A stretch of 64,000 nucleotides of DNA from Owenweeksia sp965214115. Its GTDB lineage: Bacteria > Bacteroidota > Bacteroidia > Flavobacteriales > Schleiferiaceae. Shown here piece after piece: positions 27,190 to 35,376 of the stretch; the stretch's first letter is position 1; every line of letters begins with the position of its first letter. The position numbers and the translations under genes are program-made. The DNA lies in assembly GCA_965214115.1 (NCBI GenBank), contig CBDCAU010000009.1:310001-374000 (forward strand), read 5' to 3'. The notes under the pieces are model-generated. The model saw only the letters and a list, made by a program, of their open reading frames with translations, was not told where the DNA came from and made no database searches.

Positions 27190-27276
27190 TGGGGCAAATT
27201 TCGGGAGTGGGAGGCAAAGGGCAAGCCACGTCTTCAAAAATAAATTGACCTATAAATGTGATAAACTTGCGCGGAA

Positions 27277-27468
27277 CTACCTATCGCTTCGCCGTTTCAA
27301 GATTCGATATACTTTCTGAAATTCTGGCTCTTTGTCGTACTTCTTTCTGCTAACTTCCTGCCGCATTTTTTCCAAGTTGGCCATCCGTTCTTCGTAGCTC
27401 AATGATAACCAATAATCCAAGTTCCCCTCGTCCTTGCCTTTTTTAACGATTTTTATTCGTTTTTTCAT
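27277..27468 (-). CDS. Small conserved-looking basic protein of unknown function
   Basis: 63 residues, strongly basic and helical. It has a central LDYWLSLSYEERMANLEKMR and ends in RILKRRSDR. Small proteins with this look often sit near toxin genes in Bacteroidota, but no toxin is adjacent, so no function is assigned. It lies downstream of the broken gene at 27542 on the same strand. Confidence 0.5.
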   Translation of the reverse strand: MKKRIKIVKKGKDEGNLDYWLSLSYEERMANLEKMRQEVSRKKYDKEPEFQKVYRILKRRSDR

Positions 27469-27541
27469 TTCTTTTTTTGATAAATGAACGGCTATAAAAG
27501 TAGAACACTTTGATGCTAATTTTATTCAAACATAAGGCAAC

Positions 27542-27898
27542 TTACCGCTCTTCCCTCCCACCTTCAATTTTCTCTAATTTGCCATCAGTAAATTTCGCCT
27601 CAAATTCCCACCAATCCCTGTCCTTGCCCGAAGTATAAAACCGGAACCAACCGTGAAAAGGGCGTTTTTGCTTTACTTCCGTCAGCTCATCTTTGGCGGA
27701 TTCGTCTTGGTCGCCGTCGCCAAACTAATATTGGTTGGCCCAAATTTTCAATTCGCCATCATCGGTAATTTCAATAATATCAAGACTACTGTCAAAATCT
27801 TTGGTTTGCCAACCCGGATTTTCTCCCAACATCTTCTTTTCCTCATCTGAAATTGGCAGTTTTTCTATACTGATTTTTACATCATCAAACATTCCCAT
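27542..27898 (-). pseudogene. Small MGMFD-type protein interrupted by an amber codon
   Basis: From the ATG at 27898 the frame reads MGMFDDVKISIEKLPIS, then WQTKDFDSSLDIIEITDDG and IWANQY. It stops at TAG (27725-27727) and continues in frame with FGDGDQDESAKDELTEV and a tryptophan-rich end to TAA at 27542. The opening MGMFD and the QTKDFD motif match small phage- or host-encoded proteins of unknown function. One substitution (for example GAG to TAG) would explain the break. Full length would be 118 residues. Confidence 0.65.
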
Positions 27899-28093
27899 AA
27901 TAACAAATTCTTAAGATTAAAATACTTGTAATTTTTTTTTCGTCATTCAGTATTAAAAATGTAAACTTTACCATCGCTGGAAGAATAACTACCAAAGACG
28001 TCAAACCGCCCCGTACCGACAAATGTACCCAAATCATAAATCGTATCCCGATAACCATCGGGACGGAAATCCCGCTTTACCTTCGCGCGCTGT
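27899..28093. other. Intergenic remnant with palindrome
   Basis: Holds a perfect-ended palindrome TCCCGATAACCATCGGGA at 28046-28063, the same family as those at 50707 and 52236. A minus-strand open frame over 27943-28092 ends SSSDGKVYIFNTE but has no plausible start and is read as debris. The ABC transporter promoter should lie near 28060-28085; TACCTTCG at 28078 is a weak -7 candidate. Confidence 0.5.
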
Positions 28094-29872
28094 ATGGAAA
28101 ATGACGAAAAAAAGAAAAAGCGCCTAAGCTGGAAGAACTTCAAAAAGTCGCTACGCCTCTATAAATACATCAAACCGTATCGCGGGGAATTCGCTCTGGG
28201 ACTGTTTTTCCTGTTTTTGAGCAGCGCCGCCAACTTGGCCTTTCCCAAATACCTCGGCGAGCTGGTGGACGCCACCAACACCGATCAAATCGTGGAAAAC
28301 ATCAACCGCATTTCGCTCATCCTTTTGACGATTTTGGCGGGGCAAGCCATCGTGTCGTTTTTCCGTGTGGTTTTGTTTGTCAATGTTACCCAAAAAACTT
28401 TGGCTTCTTTACGCCAAGCCACCTATCGTCATTTGATAAAATTGCCTATCACTTTTTTCAATCAAAAAAGGGTCGGCGAATTGAACAGCAGGATATCAAG
28501 CGATATTTCACTTTTACAAGAAACTTTCACCACCACTTTGGCGGAATTTATCCGGCAGATGATTATCATTTTTGGTGGGATTGCGATATTGGTTTATACC
28601 TCGCCTCGGCTCACGCTATTTATGCTCGCCGTAGTTCCGGTGGTGATGATTGTGGCGGTGGTTTTCGGGCGGTTCATCCGCAAATATTCCAAGCAAGTGC
28701 AAAAGGAAGTGGCCGAAAGCAACACCATTGTTGAGGAGACTTTGCAAGGCATTTTTGCCGTCAAAGCCTTTGCCAATGAATTTCTCGAAATCGCCCGCTA
28801 CCGACTGAAAACCAATGAAGTGGCCAAGACCGGAATGAAAGGTGGCAAGTACCGTGGCGCGTTCAGCTCCTTCATCGTTTTGGGATTGTTCGGCGCCATT
28901 GTGGCCGTGATTTGGCAAGGGGTGAATCTAATTGCCAGCGGGGATTTGCAGACGGGCGAGCTGTTCAGTTTCGTGATTTACTCAGCTTTCATAGGCGGCA
29001 GCATCGGCGGGATTGCGAACGTTTATGCGCAGCTTCAAAAAGCTATTGGAGCGACGGAAGAATTAATGGAAATTTTGGATGAACCCACCGAAGATTTAGA
29101 AGAGGAAAAATCGCATCGGAAATTGGAAAATTTTGTGGGTAAAATTTCCTTTCAAAATGTCAATTTTCATTATCCTACACGGCCGGATTCACAGGTATTA
29201 AAAGATATAAATTTTGAGGCATTTCCCAACGAGCAAGTGGCGCTGGTGGGGCCGAGCGGGGCGGGCAAATCTACTTTGGTCAATTTGATTTTGCGGTTTT
29301 ATGAAACCACTTCCGGCCAGTTGCTTTTTGATGATAAAAGCGCCGAAGATTACGGCCTCACCGAACTGCGCAACCAAATGGCCGTCGTCCCGCAGGACGT
29401 ATTTCTATTCGGCGGCAGCATCCGCGAAAACATTGCCTACGGAAAACCGGAAGCCACTGAAGATGAAATCATTGAAGCCGCCGAGAAAGCCAACGCCTGG
29501 GAATTTATCCAAGATTTTCCCAAAGGTTTGGACACCGTGGTCGGCGAGCGCGGCATCCAACTTTCCGGTGGACAGCGGCAGCGCGTGGCCATCGCCCGCG
29601 CAGTGTTGAAAAATCCCAAAATCCTCATTTTGGACGAGGCCACTTCCGCTTTGGATTCCGAATCCGAACGGCTGGTGCAGGACGCGCTGGACAAACTGAT
29701 GGTCGGCCGAACTTCCATCGTCATCGCGCACCGGCTGGCCACCGTCCGCCAAGCTGACAAAATCGTGGTGCTGGACAAAGGCCGTGTGGTCGAAGTGGGC
29801 ACCCACGAGGAACTGCGCCGTATTGAGGACGGTATCTACCACAATCTGAGCGAGTTGCAGTTTAGTGCCTGA
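28094..29872 (+). CDS. MsbA-like ABC transporter, fused permease and ATPase
   Basis: 592 residues. Six membrane helices lie in residues about 30-320 (ABC_membrane type), and the ATPase domain in about 345-590. Walker A GPSGAGKST is near 386-394, the signature LSGGQ near 489, Walker B ILILDEA near 511, and the switch His in IVIAHRLATV. All nucleotide-site residues are present. It works as a homodimer or heterodimer exporter in the inner membrane; lipid or drug export is typical, but the substrate cannot be told. It stands alone, followed by a toxin-antitoxin pair. Confidence 0.92.
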   Translation: MENDEKKKKRLSWKNFKKSLRLYKYIKPYRGEFALGLFFLFLSSAANLAFPKYLGELVDATNTDQIVENINRISLILLTILAGQAIVSFFRVVLFVNVTQKTLASLRQATYRHLIKLPITFFNQKRVGELNSRISSDISLLQETFTTTLAEFIRQMIIIFGGIAILVYTSPRLTLFMLAVVPVVMIVAVVFGRFIRKYSKQVQKEVAESNTIVEETLQGIFAVKAFANEFLEIARYRLKTNEVAKTGMKGGKYRGAFSSFIVLGLFGAIVAVIWQGVNLIASGDLQTGELFSFVIYSAFIGGSIGGIANVYAQLQKAIGATEELMEILDEPTEDLEEEKSHRKLENFVGKISFQNVNFHYPTRPDSQVLKDINFEAFPNEQVALVGPSGAGKSTLVNLILRFYETTSGQLLFDDKSAEDYGLTELRNQMAVVPQDVFLFGGSIRENIAYGKPEATEDEIIEAAEKANAWEFIQDFPKGLDTVVGERGIQLSGGQRQRVAIARAVLKNPKILILDEATSALDSESERLVQDALDKLMVGRTSIVIAHRLATVRQADKIVVLDKGRVVEVGTHEELRRIEDGIYHNLSELQFSA

Positions 29873-29879
29873 TTTTAAG

Positions 29880-29887
29880 TATTTTTG
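29880..29887 (+). promoter_or_regulatory. -7 promoter element of the antitoxin/PemK pair
   Basis: TATTTTTG is an exact TAnnTTTG match, 15 bases before the ATG at 29903, with TTG 22 bases upstream at 29855. It supports the 29903 start over a start at 29885. Confidence 0.55.
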
Positions 29888-29902
29888 ATAAAATTTGAAA
29901 TT

Positions 29903-30103
29903 ATGGTTTCAGTCAAAGGAATTTATGATGGGAAAAATGTAAAACCCATCGAAAAACTTCCCAAAGGAAAGTTCAAAGTCATTATCACTTTGATGGAATC
30001 ATTCGAGGATGAAGAAATCCGCGGCTTTTCAGATAACGAAGCTTTCGATTTTTGGAACAGTTCTGAAGAAGATTTGTATCAAGATTATCTCAATAAAAAT
30101 TGA
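29903..30103 (+). CDS. Probable antitoxin of a PemK/MazF module
   Basis: 66 residues from the ATG at 29903. The N-terminal MVSVKGIYDGKNVKPIEKLP fits a short beta-type DNA-binding or anchoring segment seen in small antitoxins. The acidic C-terminal tail (FEDEEIRGFSDNEAFDFWNS) would wrap the toxin. The stop overlaps the toxin start by 4 bases, the usual order and coupling for these pairs. Assignment rests on context. Confidence 0.7.
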   Translation: MVSVKGIYDGKNVKPIEKLPKGKFKVIITLMESFEDEEIRGFSDNEAFDFWNSSEEDLYQDYLNKN

Positions 30104-30423
30104 AAGTGGGCGATATTTTATTGATACTTTTTCCTTTTGCGGATGCCGAGGTCAGCAAACTTCGCCCCGCAGTTCTCATTACACAAACCGCTGATAAATA
30201 TGGCGATGTAGTAGTGTCTGCCATCAATTCCCAAGTACCTGAAATTAGTGGGAAAAATGAAATAGTTCCTGAACCTGCTTCCTATACAGGCCTTCGAACA
30301 AAATCGGTGTTAAAAGTTGACAGGATAGCTACCGTTCGAAGAAGTAGAATTCAAGCCAAGATTGGTAAGCTCAATATTGAGGATTTAGAAAAATTTCGCA
30401 ACATTTTTAAGGAACTTCTTTGA
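30100..30423 (+). CDS. PemK/MazF family toxin
   Basis: 107 residues, starting at a TTG that overlaps the antitoxin stop (GTG two codons later is the alternative). The family core is seen: VGDILLILFPFADAEVSKLRPAVLI and LRTKSVLKVDRIATV, with Arg and Ser/Thr residues in the places used by the endoribonuclease site. It would cut mRNA when the antitoxin is lost. It looks intact. Confidence 0.85.
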   Translation: MKVGDILLILFPFADAEVSKLRPAVLITQTADKYGDVVVSAINSQVPEISGKNEIVPEPASYTGLRTKSVLKVDRIATVRRSRIQAKIGKLNIEDLEKFRNIFKELL

Positions 30424-30558
30424 TTTCCTTATTTCGGTCAGGTTGTTCGCAAAGCACATTTGTCGCATAATCTTAGCAAAGTTTTAGTTTAGTGCGTGAT
30501 TAAGAAATTCACGTTTAAAAGTTTTTTGGGCGCCCTAATTCCTCTCGTTCATAAATTC

Positions 30559-30566
30559 TACTTTTG
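30559..30566 (+). promoter_or_regulatory. Possible -7 element before mntA-like gene
   Basis: TACTTTTG is an exact TAnnTTTG match but only 4 bases before the ATG at 30571, implying a nearly leaderless transcript. No TTTG at -33. Confidence 0.4.
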
Positions 30567-30570
30567 AGAT

Positions 30571-30861
30571 ATGCTTTCGCAGAATCACATCGAATCCATT
30601 CGCCAGTTTTTTTCAGACAAACCAGTGCTAAAGGTTTGGCTTTTTGGTTCTACTGTGCGAAACGAAGAAAATGAAAATAGCGATGTAGATATTTTAGTGC
30701 GTTTGGATTACTCCAAAAAGATTGGCTGGGATTATTTTGGTTACAAACCAAAATTGGAAGATTTATTGGGCAAAAAAGTAGATTTGGTCAGTGAACCTTT
30801 TTTGAAAGATTTTGCCCGTGATTCTGTTGAAAAAGACCGCTTACTTATCTATGGAAAATAG
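30571..30861 (+). CDS. mntA: MntA-like nucleotidyltransferase antitoxin
   Basis: 96 residues, the minimal nucleotidyltransferase size. It shows the motif VWLFGSTVRNEENENSDVD (GSxxR plus the paired aspartates) and a later VDLV for the third acidic residue. In known pairs MntA adds AMP groups to a tyrosine of the HepT toxin and so silences it. The next gene overlaps by 11 bases and is HepT-like. Active-site residues are all present. Confidence 0.85.
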   Translation: MLSQNHIESIRQFFSDKPVLKVWLFGSTVRNEENENSDVDILVRLDYSKKIGWDYFGYKPKLEDLLGKKVDLVSEPFLKDFARDSVEKDRLLIYGK

Positions 30862-31201
30862 AATCGGCGATAAAGAACGTATTCAACACATTCTGACTAA
30901 TATTGAACGGTTAGAATTTGTACTCTCCGACATTTTCAAAGAAACATATTTAGAAGATTTTACCATTCATATTTTATGTGAACGGATATTACAAATAATT
31001 GGGAAAGCGGCTGGAAGAATCAGTAGCCATTTAAAAGAAAAATATTCGGATACACCGTGGCATAAAATTAAGGTCACCCGAAACATTATCACTCACGAGT
31101 ATTTTGAAGTGGAATACAATATTTTATGGGAAATAATCCAAGACGAAATTCCTGAACTCAAGTCTGAAATATTGAAAATCAAGAAAAGTGAAAATTTTTA
31201 A
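30851..31201 (+). CDS. hepT: HepT-like HEPN ribonuclease toxin
   Basis: 116 residues from the ATG at 30851 inside the end of mntA. It has the HEPN helical fold and the diagnostic RX4HXY motif, here RNIITHEY, where His cuts RNA and Tyr is the AMPylation target. Start chosen for the overlap and normal length; a longer frame from 30812 would bury the mntA tail. It overlaps the next gene by 14 bases, so the toxin pair may share a transcript with divIC. Confidence 0.87.
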   Translation: MENRIGDKERIQHILTNIERLEFVLSDIFKETYLEDFTIHILCERILQIIGKAAGRISSHLKEKYSDTPWHKIKVTRNIITHEYFEVEYNILWEIIQDEIPELKSEILKIKKSENF

Positions 31202-31508
31202 AAAACGCTGGCAAAAACTCCGCTCCTCCCGCTGGTTTCCCATCTTTATCAACAAGTTCTTTCTGCTCACCATTGGCTTCATCGTATGGATGCTTTTTTT
31301 GGATGTAAATTCCTATCTTATTCATAATGAACTGAATAACGAAATTGAAGATTTGAAAGAAAGCAAGGATTATTATCAGAAGGAAATTACCCAAGACAAA
31401 AAGAAACTCACCGAACTGACCACCGACCCTGAAAAATTGGAGAAATTTGCCCGTGAAGAATATTGGATGAAAAGGGAGGGGGAGGAAATTTATTTGATTG
31501 ACAATTGA
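31188..31508 (+). CDS. Septum formation initiator (DivIC/FtsB-like)
   Basis: 106 residues from a GTG at 31188. A single membrane helix (about 23-42) is followed by a coiled coil (NNEIEDLKESKDYYQKEI) and the family end LEKFAREEYWMKREGEEIYL. It acts at the division septum in a complex with FtsL and FtsQ. The stop codon is supplied by the heptamer repeat at 31498. The 5' end overlaps hepT by 14 bases, an odd neighbour for a division gene. Confidence 0.85.
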   Translation: MKIFKKRWQKLRSSRWFPIFINKFFLLTIGFIVWMLFLDVNSYLIHNELNNEIEDLKESKDYYQKEITQDKKKLTELTTDPEKLEKFAREEYWMKREGEEIYLIDN

Positions 31509-31529
31509 CAATTGACAATTGACAATTGA
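31498..31529. repeat. Heptamer tandem repeat (TTGACAA)
   Basis: About 4.6 perfect copies of TTGACAA. It covers the last codons and the stop (31506-31508) of the divIC-like gene. A change in copy number would change only the tail after Leu-Ile, since every frame soon meets TGA. Confidence 0.85.
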
Positions 31530-31563
31530 AAGATAATTTTTACCTAATAAAATTTGGCATTTT

Positions 31564-32133
31564 ATGACAAAATTTATCATACCTCTTTGCTGCCTATTTT
31601 TCCCTCAATTTGGCTATTCGCAAGATGTAAATTCGGATGCTGGATTGTTTATCAAAGATTCGCAAAGAAGTCGCTATCTGACTTCCATTTTTAATCTCGA
31701 CCAGCGTATCCGTTTTTATGAAGATTCCGTGATGCAAGCCAGCGGATGGAAATCACCCGAACATTTGGCGGCCATTGATTCACTATGGCAAATCGATTCT
31801 ATTTTAGTTTTGAAAATTGATGATTATTTAGATAGGTTTGGCTATCCAAATAAAGATAATTTTGATGAAATCCCGCATATCACACCTTTTGTGATTTTGC
31901 ACCATTCCAATAATGAATTTTTGCGCGAAAAACATTTCCCAAAATTATATCGGGCCTATCAAGATGAGGATTTGGAAGAAAGCCGTTTGCTTTTATATTT
32001 AGAAAGCACTTACCGCACAGCCGTTGGAAAAGAACCCAATTTTTACGGCCCTGACGAAAAACAAATCGATGAATTAATGAAGGTATTAAGTTTAATGCCC
32101 GCCAAAACATTTTTCAAAAAGAAAGAATATTAA
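31564..32133 (+). CDS. Secreted DUF6624-like protein
   Basis: 189 residues with a signal peptide (FIIPLCCLFFPQFGYSQ). The body resembles DUF6624: DDYLDRFGYPNKDNFDEIPH, TPFVILHHSNNEF, and YLESTYRTAVGKEPNFYG at the C-terminal side. Function of the family is unknown. The stop is directly followed by the dapD ATG, so the two are probably translated from one message. Confidence 0.65.
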   Translation: MTKFIIPLCCLFFPQFGYSQDVNSDAGLFIKDSQRSRYLTSIFNLDQRIRFYEDSVMQASGWKSPEHLAAIDSLWQIDSILVLKIDDYLDRFGYPNKDNFDEIPHITPFVILHHSNNEFLREKHFPKLYRAYQDEDLEESRLLLYLESTYRTAVGKEPNFYGPDEKQIDELMKVLSLMPAKTFFKKKEY

Positions 32134-32949
32134 ATGTCCGAACTAAAAAACATCATTGAAACCGCGTGGGAAAACCGCGAAAAACTGCAAGAAAAAGAAA
32201 CCATTCAAGCGATAGAATCGGTTATCGAAAATTTAGATAAAGGAAAACTGCGCTGCGCCGAGTCCAAAAACGGTGATTGGCAGGTCAATGAATGGGTCAA
32301 AAAAGCGGTAATTTTATACTTCCCCATCCGTGGGATGGAAAAAATCGAAGCCGGCGCACTGGAATTCCACGATAAAATCCCATTGAAAAAAGGGTATAAA
32401 GAACTGGGAATCAGAGTAGTTCCACACGCGGTGGCGCGCTACGGCGCTTACGTTTCCAAAGGCGTGATTCTAATGCCGAGCTATGTGAACATTGGCGCTT
32501 ATGTGGACGAAGGCACGATGGTGGACACTTGGGCCACGGTGGGGAGCTGCGCACAAATCGGAAAAAACGTGCATTTAAGCGGTGGCGTGGGCATTGGCGG
32601 GGTTTTGGAGCCAGTGCAGGCCGCGCCTGTCATCATCGAGGACAATTGTTTCATCGGCTCGCGCTGCATCGTGGTGGAAGGCGCGAAAATTGAAAGAGAG
32701 GCGGTGCTGGGCGCGAACGTGGTGATTACCGCCTCCACTAAAATTATAGATGTAACCGATTCAAAACCAAAAGAATACAAGAAATTTATACCCGCCCGTT
32801 CGGTGGTGATTCCGGGCAGTTATACCAAAAAGTTTCCCGCTGGCGAATTCCAAGTGCCGTGTGCTTTAATCATCGGAAAACGGAAGGAAAGCACGGATAA
32901 AAAAACATCTTTGAACAATGCGCTGCGGGAGTTTGGGGTGGCGGTGTAA
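32134..32949 (+). CDS. dapD: 2,3,4,5-tetrahydropyridine-2,6-dicarboxylate N-succinyltransferase
   Basis: 271 residues, the normal length. The N-terminal helical domain (about 1-95) is followed by a left-handed beta-helix of hexapeptide repeats (VVPHAVARYGAYVSKGVILM; YVNIGAYVDEGTMVDTWATV) and the family end. It moves a succinyl group from succinyl-CoA to tetrahydrodipicolinate, the fourth step of lysine and diaminopimelate synthesis. It begins right after the previous stop codon. Confidence 0.96.
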   Translation: MSELKNIIETAWENREKLQEKETIQAIESVIENLDKGKLRCAESKNGDWQVNEWVKKAVILYFPIRGMEKIEAGALEFHDKIPLKKGYKELGIRVVPHAVARYGAYVSKGVILMPSYVNIGAYVDEGTMVDTWATVGSCAQIGKNVHLSGGVGIGGVLEPVQAAPVIIEDNCFIGSRCIVVEGAKIEREAVLGANVVITASTKIIDVTDSKPKEYKKFIPARSVVIPGSYTKKFPAGEFQVPCALIIGKRKESTDKKTSLNNALREFGVAV

Positions 32950-33038
32950 AGAGTGTAATTCGATAGAAATTCGGTTGTAATTCAGTTGTAATTCAATCGT
33001 TCAAATGCGACCTTAAATCCTATCGTATTACCATCGAG

Positions 33039-33800
33039 TTACAGTTGAATTATTTTTCCATCAAACGCAAGTTTCACATTTTCAGGTAATTCCGAATTTA
33101 CTTCCGCATATTTTCCCATTTGGTGACCAATGTGGGTCAGCAAAGTTTTTTCAGCATTTACTTCTTGTGATAATTGAACCGCTTCATCTAAAGTAAAATG
33201 AGAATGATGCCTTTCTTTTCGCAAAGCATTTAACACTAAAACCTTAGAATTTTTGATTTTTTTCTTTTCGGAATCCGCGATAAAGTTTGCATCGGTGATA
33301 TAAGTAAAATCTTCTATCTTAAACCCTAAAACGGGGAGATTTTTATGCATCAATTTAATCGGTGAAAAATGTATATCTCTAATCCCAAATTTCTTATCTA
33401 AAATCCGCTCAAAATAGATATTTGGGAGACCCGGATAACTGGAATTATTGAATATATAGGAATACTGTTCCCGCAGTCTTTTTTCGGTATTTTCATCACA
33501 AAAAATCGGCATTGGTTTTTGTTGCAAGAAATTGAAAGCTCGGACATCGTCCAGTCCCGCCGTATGATCTTGATGCTCGTGGGTGAAAATCAAAGCATCC
33601 AGTTTCTTGACGTTTTCGCGCAACATTTGCTGGCGGAAATCGGGGCCTGCATCAATGCAAACGGTGGTGGTTTCACTTTCCACCAAAAGCGAAGTCCGCA
33701 GTCTATTATCTTTAGAATCAGAAGATTGGCACACTCCGCATTCGCAACCTATGACCGGAATGCCCTGCGAAGTGCCCGTGCCTAAAAACGTGAATTTCAT
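33039..33800 (-). CDS. MBL-fold metallohydrolase (PhnP-like)
   Basis: 253 residues. It has the metallo-beta-lactamase motif THEHQDH (His74, His76, Asp78, His79), further His ligands in LLTHIGHQMG, and a CECGVC cysteine cluster near 19-24. The cysteine cluster and GTGTSQGIPVIGC start are like PhnP-type cyclic phosphodiesterases. The exact substrate is unknown. It is transcribed away from the gene at 33902. Confidence 0.85.
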   Translation of the reverse strand: MKFTFLGTGTSQGIPVIGCECGVCQSSDSKDNRLRTSLLVESETTTVCIDAGPDFRQQMLRENVKKLDALIFTHEHQDHTAGLDDVRAFNFLQQKPMPIFCDENTEKRLREQYSYIFNNSSYPGLPNIYFERILDKKFGIRDIHFSPIKLMHKNLPVLGFKIEDFTYITDANFIADSEKKKIKNSKVLVLNALRKERHHSHFTLDEAVQLSQEVNAEKTLLTHIGHQMGKYAEVNSELPENVKLAFDGKIIQL

Positions 33801-33816
33801 CGACCTAATATTGGTT

Positions 33817-33824
33817 CAAAAATA
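33817..33824 (-). promoter_or_regulatory. -7 element of the MBL-hydrolase gene
   Basis: The minus strand reads TATTTTTG, an exact TAnnTTTG match, 17 bases before the ATG at 33800. Confidence 0.55.
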
Positions 33825-33859
33825 ATCGCCTTAAAACAAGGCAGGGGGTTTTATCGTAT

Positions 33860-33867
33860 TAAATTTG
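33860..33867 (+). promoter_or_regulatory. -7 element of the gene at 33902
   Basis: TAAATTTG is an exact TAnnTTTG match, 34 bases before the ATG. With the minus-strand element at 33817 it forms a compact divergent promoter region. Confidence 0.55.
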
Positions 33868-33901
33868 TAGAAACATCATTCGGAAAAATCCCACCCTTAC
33901 A

Positions 33902-35359
33902 ATGGAGCGCACCATTTTGGCCAGCAATCAGAAGGCCCTGAAAATCAACTTGGACGAAAATATTTATGGCACGTTTGCCGAAATCGGCGCGGGGCAGGAA
34001 GTTGTTCGCCATTTTTTCCGCGCGGGCGGCGCGTCGGGCACGGTGGCAAAGTCGATGTGCGCCTATGACAAAGATTTTTCGGACGCCATCTATGGCCGCG
34101 AAATCGACGGCCGCTATGTGACCGAACAGCGGCTCCGCAAAATGCTGGAACACGAGTATAGCCTTATAGAACAGCGACTTAGCCGCGACAAATATCCCGA
34201 TAAAAAATATTTTGCCTTTGCTAACACGGTAGCCACCATCAATTTTACACGGAAATTTAAAGGCCACGGCTGGATGGGATTGCGGTTTCAAAATGCGCCC
34301 GACCAAGAACCGAACGACGTGATTTTTCACATCCGGATGCGCGAAGAGGAGGCGCAATTGCAGCAAGAAACAATCGGCGTGATGGGCGTGAACCTAATTT
34401 ATGGCTGTTTTCATATTCGAAATAATCCTGAAGAATTGCTGCGTTCACTTTACGATGGCATTTCAAAATACAAGGTGGAAATCGATATGATTCATTTTGA
34501 AGGCCCTGAATTTGAGGGAGTTGATAATCGGTTAATGTCATTGCAGCTCATTAAAAATCAAATGACGGACGCCGTGATTTTTGGGCCGGAAGGAAAAAAT
34601 CTATTGCCCGCCGCACTCCTTTATAAGAAGAATATTTTGACCCTGCGCGGTAGTTTTCGCCCCGCCACCAAGGTAAATATTGATATGATCAAAAAAGGCT
34701 ACGGCCATTTTGTGGATGAGCGAAAAGTGGACCGCGAAAAATTGGTGGTGCTGTTTGAAATCACGCTAAACAATTTGAAATCCGATGGTGAAATTGACGA
34801 GCAAGATTTTCTTGACCGAGCAGAAATTTTATGCTCGCTGGGTCAGACCGTGCTGATTTCCAACTATCAACAGTATTACAAATTGGTGGAATATTTTACG
34901 CGTTATACCGAAGAGCGGATGGGATTGATTCTTGGCGTGAACATTTTGCAAGAACTTTTCAATGAAAAATACTACCGCGATTTGAAAGGCGGAATTTTGG
35001 AGGCCTTTGGAATTTTGTATTCCACGGATTTGAAAATGTACATTTATCCTTCGCAGGAAACACCTGATAGTGAAATCGTTAACAGTGAAAATGTAAAAAT
35101 TCATCCTCGGATGCGACCGCTTTACGATTATTTGCATTCCAACCGACGCATTATTGATATTGAAAATTACGACCCTGAAATATTGCAGGTTTTTTCAAGG
35201 GATATTTTGAAGAAAATCCGGACGGGTGAAAAAGGTTGGGAGAGCGCGCTGCCCGCTTATGTTGATAACATTATTCGAGATAAACAATTGTTTGGCTATC
35301 ACCCTGATAATCATCAAGATAATACCGAAACAGAGGAAGTGGAGGAGATTGAGAATTGA
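33902..35359 (+). CDS. Conserved Bacteroidota protein of unknown function
   Basis: 485 residues, no signal peptide and no membrane helix, so probably cytoplasmic. Strong, conserved-looking stretches include YGTFAEIGAGQEVVRHFFRA, GGASGTVAKSMCAYDKDFSD, LMSLQLIKNQMTDAVIFGPE and LCSLGQTVLISNYQQYYKLV. I recall highly similar proteins in many Bacteroidota, with unreliable database names. No catalytic motif I can name is present. The C-terminal tail is acidic (TETEEVEEIE). It stands alone between an MBL hydrolase and the class-V aminotransferases. Confidence 0.75.
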   Translation: MERTILASNQKALKINLDENIYGTFAEIGAGQEVVRHFFRAGGASGTVAKSMCAYDKDFSDAIYGREIDGRYVTEQRLRKMLEHEYSLIEQRLSRDKYPDKKYFAFANTVATINFTRKFKGHGWMGLRFQNAPDQEPNDVIFHIRMREEEAQLQQETIGVMGVNLIYGCFHIRNNPEELLRSLYDGISKYKVEIDMIHFEGPEFEGVDNRLMSLQLIKNQMTDAVIFGPEGKNLLPAALLYKKNILTLRGSFRPATKVNIDMIKKGYGHFVDERKVDREKLVVLFEITLNNLKSDGEIDEQDFLDRAEILCSLGQTVLISNYQQYYKLVEYFTRYTEERMGLILGVNILQELFNEKYYRDLKGGILEAFGILYSTDLKMYIYPSQETPDSEIVNSENVKIHPRMRPLYDYLHSNRRIIDIENYDPEILQVFSRDILKKIRTGEKGWESALPAYVDNIIRDKQLFGYHPDNHQDNTETEEVEEIEN

Positions 35360-35376
35360 ATTTTTCGGCGATTATG

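Noticed and set aside
20252..27898. Amber codon reassigned to an amino acid
   Set aside because: Two genes are broken by TAG, but TAG is used as an ordinary stop by intact genes here (for example at 17000-17002 and 20946). Simple nonsense mutations are enough.
27943..28143. 66-residue minus-strand frame before the ABC transporter
   Set aside because: It starts inside the ABC transporter gene and runs through a palindrome (FRPDGYRD is encoded by it). It is debris at best.
31498..31529. TTGACA as a sigma-70 -35 box
   Set aside because: The hexamer appears only as part of the heptamer tandem repeat, and Bacteroidota use TTTG/TAnnTTTG promoters.
32950..33038. Riboswitch or attenuator after dapD
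   Set aside because: Only AT-rich near-repeats (TTGTAATTCA) are present; no conserved aptamer core or strong hairpin was seen.
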